Source: a virus. From it: DNA of 64,000 nucleotides. The DNA lies in the IMG/VR virus record IMGVR_UViG_3300006802_012847, positions 36,319 through 100,318 of that record; one strand, written 5' to 3'. Below, piece after piece: positions 57,573 through 64,000 of this stretch (its first letter is position 1; every line of letters begins with the position of its first letter). The notes under the pieces are model-generated. The model was not told the DNA's origin. It did no database searches and worked only from the letters and a program-made list of their open reading frames with translations. The position numbers and the translations under genes were made by a program.

Positions 57573-58016
57573 ATGAAAAAACTGATTATTGGTGCTTTGT
57601 TGGCATCATTAGTAATAACACAGCCTGTAGCAAATGCGGGTGATAAAGAATGGGCGGTTGCAGGAAAAATATTAACAGGTTTATTTGTTTTAGATAAAAT
57701 TGTAAGCCCGCCGCCACCTCAAGTAGTTTACACTCAACCAACAGTCGTTTATACACAACCTACAACTGTCACATCGACAACTGTAGTACAACCGACAACA
57801 GTGACGACTACAACGCAACATGCGATTGTACAACCACAAATCATTGTGCAACAACCCACAGTGGTTTATCATCAACCAATGATGCCATATTATAGTCAAT
57901 ATGCGCCGACATGTTCTACAAGCAGAAGCACATCTCTTGTGTTTAATTTTGGAAGTAGATCAAGTAGATCATCTTACCATCGTGAATGTGCTCCAATGCG
58001 TAGACATCAACGATAA
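57573..58016 (+). CDS. exported Thr/Val/Gln/Pro-rich protein
   Basis: 147 residues. Signal peptide KKLIIGALLASLVITQPVANA, then a short hydrophobic helix (VAGKILTGLFVLDKIVS) and a repetitive stretch of VVYTQPT/TTVTTTT type (residues ~48-100), ending in a basic Ser/Arg/His tail. Strong ribosome site (GAAAGGTGA). Export and composition suggest a periplasmic or surface protein made during infection, for example for superinfection exclusion or envelope modification; no family known to me. Confidence 0.7.
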   Translation: MKKLIIGALLASLVITQPVANAGDKEWAVAGKILTGLFVLDKIVSPPPPQVVYTQPTVVYTQPTTVTSTTVVQPTTVTTTTQHAIVQPQIIVQQPTVVYHQPMMPYYSQYAPTCSTSRSTSLVFNFGSRSSRSSYHRECAPMRRHQR

Positions 58017-58035
58017 ATAAAAATAACATTTAGTG

Positions 58036-58068
58036 AAAAAAAACCACGATTAATTTCGTGGTTTTTTT
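58036..58068 (+). terminator. intrinsic terminator
   Basis: AAAACCACGA ... TCGTGGTTTT hairpin with A-rich left flank and T run, closing the unit before the AAA+ gene promoter. Confidence 0.9.
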
Positions 58069-58078
58069 ATTTTTGCCA

Positions 58079-58107
58079 TTGACATTTTTTAAAAGATCGC
58101 ATACTAT
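58079..58107 (+). promoter_or_regulatory. sigma70-type promoter for AAA+ gene
   Basis: TTGACA (58079-58084), 17-bp spacer, TACTAT (58102-58107). The ATG at 58114 is at the expected transcription start, so the mRNA would be leaderless. Confidence 0.75.
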
Positions 58108-58113
58108 CAATAT

Positions 58114-59103
58114 ATGGTTAAAAACAAAAAGAAAGCTACTACTGAAATGAATGTTAATTTGATCACCAGCAAGAATTTTGATATGAAATCATATTTGAAT
58201 GATTGTGTTGAACTTCGACCATCTTCTCTCATCATGGAAGATATTAAGTGGAAATATCTTGTACGATCTGCTTTACGTGGCAAGAATATTCTTATGCTTG
58301 GACCCACGGGATGTGGTAAAACCCTCGCTGCTCAGACTATTGCCAATGTTCTAAAAAAAGATTCTAATTTCTTTTACTTTAATCTAGGTGCTACTCAAGA
58401 TGCACGAGCATCTTTAATTGGCAATACCCATTTTGATAAGTCTACTGGAACATTTTTTAAAGAATCTAGTTTTGTTAAAGCAATTAGAACTCCAAATGCT
58501 ATTATTCTTTTGGACGAAATTAGTCGTTGTCATCACGATGGTGTTAATATTCTAATGACTGTTTTAGATGATCTTCAACGGTATTTGAGGCTTGATGAAA
58601 AAGAAGATAGTGAGGTAGTGAATGTTGCTAAAGGAGTTACGTTTATTGCTACAGCTAATGTTGGCAATGAATATACCGCTACCAGAGTGATGGATCGTGC
58701 TCTTTTGAGTAGGTTCCCTGTCAAGATTGAAATGGAACCATTGAAGAAAGACAAAGAATTTGCTTTATTAAAAGACAGATTTAATATTGAAAATGAAGAT
58801 GATCTACACTTATTGGAAAGTGTATGTGATATTGCTGAACATACAAGAACCCAAGTGAAGCTAGAAGAAAGTAAGCTTACAAATTTCATTCCAACACGTG
58901 CTACTGTAGAAATTGCTGAACTTATTGTTGATGGTTTTAGTTTAGTTGAAATTGCCGAGACTACAATTTACCCTAATTTTAGTGACGATGGCGGTGTAGA
59001 CAGCGAACGAACTTACATGAAACAATTAGTGCAAAAATATATTAAGTCCACAGATGAAGAACTTTTCACTGATCCTACAAATGAATCTCAAGTGCCGTTT
59101 TGA
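58114..59103 (+). CDS. MoxR/CobS-type AAA+ ATPase
   Basis: 329 residues. Walker A LGPTGCGKTLAAQTIA (~residue 65), Walker B AIILLDEISRCHHDG, sensor 1 TFIATANVGNEYT, arginine-finger region VMDRALLSRFPVKIEM. The domain order is that of MoxR/CobS-like ATPases, which work with von Willebrand A (VWA) partner proteins as metal-chelatase or chaperone motors. The next gene encodes exactly such a VWA protein, so the two should act together. Has its own sigma70-type promoter. Confidence 0.9.
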   Translation: MVKNKKKATTEMNVNLITSKNFDMKSYLNDCVELRPSSLIMEDIKWKYLVRSALRGKNILMLGPTGCGKTLAAQTIANVLKKDSNFFYFNLGATQDARASLIGNTHFDKSTGTFFKESSFVKAIRTPNAIILLDEISRCHHDGVNILMTVLDDLQRYLRLDEKEDSEVVNVAKGVTFIATANVGNEYTATRVMDRALLSRFPVKIEMEPLKKDKEFALLKDRFNIENEDDLHLLESVCDIAEHTRTQVKLEESKLTNFIPTRATVEIAELIVDGFSLVEIAETTIYPNFSDDGGVDSERTYMKQLVQKYIKSTDEELFTDPTNESQVPF

Positions 59104-59117
59104 TTTAAAAAAAGTGG

Positions 59118-59146
59118 TTGACAAAGTGGCAGTTTTATTATAAACT
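59118..59146 (+). promoter_or_regulatory. sigma70-type promoter for VWA gene
   Basis: TTGACA (59118-59123), 17-bp spacer, TAAACT (59141-59146); ATG at 59155, again near-leaderless. Confidence 0.7.
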
Positions 59147-59154
59147 ACGCATAT

Positions 59155-61311
59155 ATGAAAAATACTACGTGTTATAGTGATTTCTGGTTTGAAGATTACG
59201 ACATGGATTGGGATTTTGAAGACGATTCCGTTGTGGATACTTCTCACGCTCAATCGGATAGTACTGAAAAACTCATTCGGTTATCTTCTGCTAGACGAGC
59301 TATTTCAAATTATGTTTCCATTTTGACCAATAAAAGCATTCCAGTCATGTTTAATGATAATAATAACAGCATGACAGATGGAAAGGTTGTGTACATCGGA
59401 TCTGATGCTAGTAGTAAAAAGAACTTCGATATTGCTGTAGGTCTTGCTTTACATGAAGGAAGTCATATTTGTTATTCAAATTTCGATTTGTTTAAAAATA
59501 TTTGGGGCAATGTTCCAAGAGAAATTTCTGATCTTGGTAAGAAGCTGAAAATTTCTAAAAGCGAGATCGTGGAGTTAGTGAAGACTCTTACAAATATTGT
59601 CGAAGATAGATATATAGATCATACTGTTTATTATAGTGCTCCTGGTTATAGAGGATATTATCAGGCTTTATATGATAAATATTTCAACGCAAAAGTTGTT
59701 GACGATGGGTTGAAAAGTGAAATGTATAGAGTTCCTAGTATTGAATCTTATTTGTTTAGGATTATTAATATCACAAATAAATTCACCGACTTAACCGCAT
59801 TGCCTGGATTGTATAATATTGCAAAAATTTTTGGTTTGTCTTCCATTCAAAGATTGACAACTCCAAAAGATAGGTTTGAAGTGGCTTGTAATATTGCCGA
59901 GGTTATTTTGAGTAATATTGATCAGTACATGACAAATTCAGAGAATTTGCAACTAAGTGATGGCGACGGTAATGAGGGCGATGGGAATGAAGAAAAGCCA
60001 GATACGTTTTCTATATTTGATGATATTAAAAATAATAATGTCCCAAAAGATAAACCATCTGATAATTTAGATGATATATTGGGTGGAGAAGATACACAGG
60101 TAGAATCTTCTAAAAGCGATGCTGTCATGAATGATATTGGCGATGATGAAAAAATGTCTGACAATAAAAAGAATAAATTGGCAAAAGCTTTTAATAAACA
60201 GAAAACTTTTGTATCAGGTGATATCAAAAGAAAAAAGGTAACCAAAAAAGAAAATGATGTTTTAGATATTATTGAAAAAAGTAAAGTGGATTTGGTAGAT
60301 GTTGGTCAACAATATATGCAAGATCAATATGCTTTGGAAAATAGTACTGTAGAGTGTATTCTTGTGAAGAATATGACCAGAGAATTAATTTTTTCACAAG
60401 ATTTTCCTCTGACTCCACATATAAACAGACACTTCCTTGCTAGTGGACAAAAACTATCTGAAAACCCATATTCTAAAAGAATGCAACAAGTTATTGATTC
60501 GGGTATTTCAATGGGAATTAAACTTGGAAAACGTCTACAATTCAGAAATGAAGTTAATGTAGAGAAATATAGCAGACGTGAAACTGGCAAACTTGATAAA
60601 CGTCTTATTAGTGAACTTGGTTATAATATGGAAAATATTTTCTATACTACTCATCAAAGTAAATATAAGAAAATGCACTTTCATATTTCCGTAGATGCAA
60701 GTAGTAGTATGACTGGACCAAAATGGGAAAAGTCTATTAAACTAACAACTGCTATTGCAAAAGCTGCTAGTATTTTGGAAAATATTAGAGTGAGTATTAG
60801 TTTCAGAAGTACAAGTCAAAATAAACCATATGTAGTAATGGCATATGACTCTGATAAAGATAAATTTAATAAAATCAAGAATTTGTTTTGTCATTTATCT
60901 GCTAATGGTACTACACCTGAAGGATTGGCATTTGAAGCTATATTGAAAGTTTTACCAAAAGTTGATTTGAATTCCGAAAATTACTTTATCAATATTAGTG
61001 ATGGAGAGCCGGCATTTTCATTCCAAGAGACTAAACATAATAATAAAATTACATATCAAGGACAAGGAGCCGCAAAACATACCAAAATTCAATGCAAGAA
61101 AATAAAAAAAGAAGGATATAACATTATCTCTTATTTTGTAAGTGAGACCGAATCATCCGATTCACGGTTATATCAAGCATATGGTGGATTAAACCCTGGA
61201 GATTTATTTAAAATAATGTATGGGACTGACGCTATTTTTACAAATGTAGAAAATTTGTCCCAAGTTGTAACAACTTTAAATAAAAAGATGTTGGAAAGTA
61301 TTGACATATAA
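59155..61311 (+). CDS. VWA-domain protein with HExxH metallopeptidase-like domain (CobT-like)
   Basis: 718 residues. Residues ~95-155: LALHEGSHICYS (H100, E101, H104) and NIVEDRYID (Glu150 possible third ligand), a zinc-peptidase-like signature. Residues ~260-370 are acidic low complexity. A C-terminal VWA domain starts HFHISVDASSSMTG (MIDAS D514, S516, S518) with ANGTTPEGLAFEA and FINISDGEP. The VWA partner of a MoxR-like ATPase; CobT in cobaltochelatase and related systems share this layout. In a phage it may remodel or cleave a host or virion target; function undefined. Confidence 0.85.
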   Translation: MKNTTCYSDFWFEDYDMDWDFEDDSVVDTSHAQSDSTEKLIRLSSARRAISNYVSILTNKSIPVMFNDNNNSMTDGKVVYIGSDASSKKNFDIAVGLALHEGSHICYSNFDLFKNIWGNVPREISDLGKKLKISKSEIVELVKTLTNIVEDRYIDHTVYYSAPGYRGYYQALYDKYFNAKVVDDGLKSEMYRVPSIESYLFRIINITNKFTDLTALPGLYNIAKIFGLSSIQRLTTPKDRFEVACNIAEVILSNIDQYMTNSENLQLSDGDGNEGDGNEEKPDTFSIFDDIKNNNVPKDKPSDNLDDILGGEDTQVESSKSDAVMNDIGDDEKMSDNKKNKLAKAFNKQKTFVSGDIKRKKVTKKENDVLDIIEKSKVDLVDVGQQYMQDQYALENSTVECILVKNMTRELIFSQDFPLTPHINRHFLASGQKLSENPYSKRMQQVIDSGISMGIKLGKRLQFRNEVNVEKYSRRETGKLDKRLISELGYNMENIFYTTHQSKYKKMHFHISVDASSSMTGPKWEKSIKLTTAIAKAASILENIRVSISFRSTSQNKPYVVMAYDSDKDKFNKIKNLFCHLSANGTTPEGLAFEAILKVLPKVDLNSENYFINISDGEPAFSFQETKHNNKITYQGQGAAKHTKIQCKKIKKEGYNIISYFVSETESSDSRLYQAYGGLNPGDLFKIMYGTDAIFTNVENLSQVVTTLNKKMLESIDI

Positions 61312-61363
61312 TATATCTGTGATAAACTTTATTTAATAATGTGTAACTAAAGAAAGGTAATAA

Positions 61364-61726
61364 ATGAAAAAAACTGATAGAAAAAATAAAACCAACTTAA
61401 CTGTTTCATGGCCAACTAATATTTTCACCATTGAAGAGTTAAATAATCACAACCCTGAGTTTATTAATATTACTCTTAGGGTTCGTCTAAAGGCTGCTAT
61501 TTCTAACAATGAAGTATTAGAAGTAGGGTATCTACATAATGGAAAAGGTCGTCCACGATTGGTACTTGTTCATGGCAATATTACTCAAGAACATATCGCT
61601 CAAGCTAAAGATAGAGGCGTTATTCTCAAGGATAATTTGAGTGCCAATGTGATGGGTGATCACCACGTAGAAGAAACGGTGACGGTTATCAAAACGTTTG
61701 ATTCAACTCACGTAGGCGTTAATTAA
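61364..61726 (+). CDS. hypothetical protein
   Basis: 120 residues with a good ribosome site (GAAAGG, ~61353). Basic N-terminus, then VSWPTNIFTIEELNNHNPEF, LRVRLKAAISNNEVLEVGYL, GRPRLVLVHGNITQEHIAQA. The strand-helix pattern could be a small DNA- or protein-binding domain. Not recognised. A terminator hairpin follows. Confidence 0.7.
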   Translation: MKKTDRKNKTNLTVSWPTNIFTIEELNNHNPEFINITLRVRLKAAISNNEVLEVGYLHNGKGRPRLVLVHGNITQEHIAQAKDRGVILKDNLSANVMGDHHVEETVTVIKTFDSTHVGVN

Positions 61727-61735
61727 ATATAATTA

Positions 61736-61975
61736 TTAAACATTATGCGACCAAAGTGGACTCAATTTTAAGGGTCCACTTTTTTCTTTTGTATAAAAAT
61801 AAATGGATGCGTTAGGCATATGTTTTTTAATATTTCTAATAATACCTTCGCACATATTCCAGCTTCCAATATAGATTGGGAAGTCAAATCCGCTATCAAA
61901 TACTGAGAAAGTAATCGACGAAGTTTCTATCACATAAAAATTCTTTTCTTTTGGGTTGATTTTTTTAAACTTCAT
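61736..61975 (-). CDS. short hypothetical protein (minus strand)
   Basis: 79 residues, aromatic-rich (NFYVIETSSITFSVFDSGFD, IYIGSWNMCEGIIRNIKKHM). A TATTTAT element in its own direction (plus-strand ATAAATA 61994-62000) lies 18 nt upstream, and no plus-strand gene overlaps it. Its last codons cover the terminator hairpin of the convergent gene, which is unusual. Moderately supported. Confidence 0.5.
   Translation of the reverse strand: MKFKKINPKEKNFYVIETSSITFSVFDSGFDFPIYIGSWNMCEGIIRNIKKHMPNASIYFYTKEKSGPLKLSPLWSHNV
61753..61785 (+). terminator. intrinsic terminator
   Basis: AAAGTGGAC (61753-61761) pairs with GTCCACTTT (61774-61782), then T run; ends the 61364 gene. Confidence 0.8.
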
Positions 61976-61983
61976 GGTACAAT
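61956..61983 (+). promoter_or_regulatory. sigma70-type promoter for DruA-like gene
   Basis: TTGATT (61956-61961), 16-bp spacer, TACAAT (61978-61983). Transcription would begin near 61990, just before the preferred ATG at 62000. Confidence 0.6.
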
Positions 61984-61999
61984 GCTATTAAATATAAAT

Positions 62000-63187
62000 A
62001 TGGATACATTACAAGAATTTTTTGGAATTGAGAAACAAGATTTCGATTATGATGAAAGTAAGAAAAAACTTATCGATAATCTTGATTTTTTAAAGTCAAT
62101 GTCTGTCCAAGAGCAAACCTTCTATAAGAAATGGAAGGAAGTTCAATCTTTGGAAAAATACATGGATAAATCTATTATTGTTAAAAATAAGATATGGACT
62201 CCATCCGATTTAAATGATGAAAAAAAGACCATCAAAGAAATCGAAGACATTAATCCAACAGTTGTTTATGTAAAAAATAAAACTAGTTTAGATACTGATT
62301 GGATTATGTTACGCACTTATGTGCATACTATGGCATATGACCAAACTCCAGGCAGATTCATTAAAATTCTTATTACAGATGGCAATAAAGATAATCCACG
62401 CTATCTTGGAGCGATTAGTATGTCCAGTGACGTTATTACTATTACAGACAGAGATAACTATATAGGATGGACTGCTGATCAAAAATTGAAGAATAAAAAA
62501 CTTAACAATAGTGCTATTGGCAGTTGTATCATGGCAACGCAACCATTTGGTTATAATTTTCTAGGTGGTAAATTGGTTGCTGCTTTAGTTACTGGAGAGA
62601 CAATTAGAAACCTATGGAAAGATCTATATGGACAAGTATTAGCTGGAATTACTACTACTAGTTTATATGGAAGTTATAGTATGTACAATAGTCTTAAATG
62701 GTGGCACAAATGTGGTACAAGTGCTGGCAAAATGACTATTAAACCAGATGATGACGTTTATAAGATATGGCATGACTGGATTAAAGAGAATAAGGCTGAT
62801 AAATATATTCAAGCTATGACTCAAAAAGAAGGAGTCTCTGGACCTGTAACGGGAGCAAAAAACAGAGTTTTAAGTATGATATTTTCTCAATGTGGTATAA
62901 AGTCTTCCAATTATGTTCATGGATTTGAACGTGGTACTTACTACGCATGTCCTTACACAAATAGTAGAGAGTTTTTAAGAGGAGAAATTGAAGAAAGCAA
63001 ATTAAATCCAAATACTAAATATACTGAAGAATATATTAAGAATTGGTGGAAAGAAAAGGCTATTTCTAGATATAAAACTCTGAAAAATGATAATAGACTC
63101 AAGCCAGAAATATTATATTATAATAAAATGATGGGTATGTCATATGAAGATTGTAAAAATATGTATTTTGGTGAGGTAGGACGCTGA
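62000..63187 (+). CDS. DruA-like (DUF4338-type) protein
   Basis: 395 residues from ATG 62000; an ATG at 61982 is in frame but overlaps the -10 box. The core reads RYLGAISMSSDVITITDRDN, YIGWTADQKLKNKKLNNSAI, GSCIMATQPFGYNFLGGKLV, then YGSYSMYNSLKWWHKCGTSA. This 'lG.i...s......RD.yIGW' followed by 'LNn....il' matches the DUF4338 family that includes DruA of the Druantia defence system; a phage branch of it is known to me from marine phages. The function of the phage version is unknown. Confidence 0.6.
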   Translation: MDTLQEFFGIEKQDFDYDESKKKLIDNLDFLKSMSVQEQTFYKKWKEVQSLEKYMDKSIIVKNKIWTPSDLNDEKKTIKEIEDINPTVVYVKNKTSLDTDWIMLRTYVHTMAYDQTPGRFIKILITDGNKDNPRYLGAISMSSDVITITDRDNYIGWTADQKLKNKKLNNSAIGSCIMATQPFGYNFLGGKLVAALVTGETIRNLWKDLYGQVLAGITTTSLYGSYSMYNSLKWWHKCGTSAGKMTIKPDDDVYKIWHDWIKENKADKYIQAMTQKEGVSGPVTGAKNRVLSMIFSQCGIKSSNYVHGFERGTYYACPYTNSREFLRGEIEESKLNPNTKYTEEYIKNWWKEKAISRYKTLKNDNRLKPEILYYNKMMGMSYEDCKNMYFGEVGR

Positions 63188-63196
63188 TATTCTTAC

Positions 63197-63203
63197 TATT
63201 TAT
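63197..63203 (+). promoter_or_regulatory. TATTTAT promoter-like element
   Basis: TATTTAT (TTACTATTTATTATGG) 12 nt before the ATG at 63216. Confidence 0.5.
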
Positions 63204-63215
63204 TATGGTAAGAAT

Positions 63216-64000
63216 ATGGGAAAAAGTAAAAATCCAAATATAGATTATACATTTGCAGATAGATATCAAAGATTTGTATCGAGTCTTGTTGTATTTGCAT
63301 CATCAAATCAACTTCCAACAGCCATTGATAACAGCCCAAATGGGATTTTCACAGGCGAAACGGGAGATTTAATAACTAAATTTGGAAATCAAATATTCTA
63401 CAGAAAAATTACAAATGCCGATTTTGTTTCCTTATCAGATAATTTTCCAATTATAACTGAAGATACCAATTATTTACTAAATCAAGGAACAAATAAATAT
63501 GCTACGTGGGTAAAAACTTCTGACTCAGAAAAGTCGTGGAATTTTGTTGGGTACACATGTGCTATTGCTGGTGTTAATTGTTGTTTTGTCAATGTATCAC
63601 CGACACCTACACCATCAACAACTATTAGTGTAACTCCATCTGTTACAGTAAGTAATACTCCATCTGTTAGTGTAACACCGAGTGAAAGTGTCACACCATC
63701 TGTTAGTGTAAGTTCGACACCATCTGTCAGTGTAACGCCATCTGTTAGTGTAACACCATCTGTTAGTGTAACACCAAGCGAAACAATTACACCATCTGTC
63801 AGTGTAACACCAAGTGTCAGTGTAACACCAAGTGTCAGTGTAACGCCGAGTATTAGCACATCTGCTGGTGTAAGTTCTACACCATCTGTTAGTGTAACAC
63901 CAAGTGAAACAGTTACACCATCTGTCAGTGTAACACCAAGTGTCAGTGTAACGCCGAGTATTAGCACATCTGCTGGTGTAAGTTCTACACCATCTGTTAG
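63216..64000 (+). CDS. fibre/adhesin-like protein with TPSVSV repeats (partial, runs off the window)
   Basis: Open from ATG 63216 to the end, at least 261 codons. An N-terminal domain of ~125 residues (MGKSKNPNIDYTFADRYQRF ... SWNFVGYTCAIAGVNCCFVN) is followed by a Thr/Pro/Ser/Val repeat region built on TPSVSV and TPSETVTPSVSV units. Mucin-like spacers of this kind link domains in phage fibres and surface adhesins. The C-terminus, where a receptor-binding domain would be expected, lies outside the window. Confidence 0.75.
   Translation, partial: MGKSKNPNIDYTFADRYQRFVSSLVVFASSNQLPTAIDNSPNGIFTGETGDLITKFGNQIFYRKITNADFVSLSDNFPIITEDTNYLLNQGTNKYATWVKTSDSEKSWNFVGYTCAIAGVNCCFVNVSPTPTPSTTISVTPSVTVSNTPSVSVTPSESVTPSVSVSSTPSVSVTPSVSVTPSVSVTPSETITPSVSVTPSVSVTPSVSVTPSISTSAGVSSTPSVSVTPSETVTPSVSVTPSVSVTPSISTSAGVSSTPSV
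63597..64000 (+). repeat. tandem TPSVSV-coding repeats with higher-order copy
   Basis: Units of 12-18 bases such as ACACCATCTGTTAGTGTA recur throughout. A longer block (about 63790-63900) ending in AGCACATCTGCTGGTGTAAG, TTCTACACCATCTGTTAG recurs nearly identically at about 63915-64000. The reverse strand is also open over this stretch only because of the repeat. Confidence 0.9.

Noticed and set aside
63482-63967. Minus-strand open frame encoding TLTLGVTLTDGV-like repeats
   Set aside because: It exists only because the plus-strand TPSVSV repeat has no stops on the reverse strand; the plus-strand gene has a proper N-terminal domain and upstream element.
63597-64000. CRISPR-like array
   Set aside because: Repeats are contiguous, in coding frame and without unique spacers.
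1-64000. tRNA genes
   Set aside because: Intergenic gaps are short and I saw no cloverleaf-like sequence with TTCRA arm; none can be supported by eye.

Overview
The window is a contiguous piece of an AT-rich, tailed, contractile (myovirus) phage genome of the T4-like superfamily, cut at both ends. Almost every gene is on the + strand, tightly packed with short overlaps. The T4-type virion set is recognisable: sheath, tail tube, portal, prohead protease, scaffold, major capsid protein and terminase. T4-type replication and recombination genes are also present: primase, SbcCD/gp46-47, gp32-like SSB, UvsX, 5'-3' exonuclease, DnaB-type helicase, NrdA and NrdB. The only DNA polymerase seen is the palm half of a family A enzyme, as in the split polymerase of Rhodothermus phage RM378. 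This therefore looks like a deep T4-like/RM378-like lineage rather than a close T4 relative. The host cannot be named. A lipobox spanin and an exported protein point to a Gram-negative (two-membrane) bacterium.

Layout. 1-5.6 kb: end of a virion protein, RuvC-like nuclease, primase, and a fused Mre11-Rad50 (gp47-gp46) interrupted by an in-frame TAG. 5.7-9.8 kb: very large tail sheath with its own leader and terminator. 9.8-13.4 kb: free-standing homing endonuclease, flavodoxin-like protein, ligase-like nucleotidyltransferase, zinc-ribbon protein. 13.3-25.6 kb: head and packaging module: terminase (two genes joined by a naturally split intein), portal (with an HNH intein), core proteins, protease, scaffold, major capsid protein. 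Two minus-strand genes sit inside this module. 25.7-34.5 kb: accessory and lysis genes (Mom-like modifier, membrane protein, unimolecular spanin), fibre-like protein, HAD-nucleotidyltransferase fusion, tail tube, NMNAT-like protein. 34.6-44.7 kb: tail assembly and baseplate (chaperone pair with a probable frameshift, tape measure, baseplate proteins). 44.7-56.6 kb: replication and nucleotide metabolism. 56.6-64 kb: structural or membrane proteins, an AAA+/VWA-metallopeptidase pair, a DruA-like protein, and the start of a TPSVSV-repeat fibre.

Regulation appears two-layered. Several replication-side and accessory genes carry sigma70-type promoters with 16-17 bp spacing. More than fifteen other, largely structural, transcription units are preceded by a TATTTAT element, often only 4-13 nt from the start codon and on both strands in gene orientation. 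Both patterns suggest very short or absent 5' leaders for many mRNAs. Six intrinsic terminators close the strongly expressed units.

The most unusual features are the split terminase intein of the AceL-TerL architecture seen in full phage context; the adjacent portal intein; the single in-frame TAG in the Rad50-like half; a start-codon-less second tail-chaperone frame; the TATTTAT promoter-like element; and a gp32 leader resembling the T4 autoregulatory operator.
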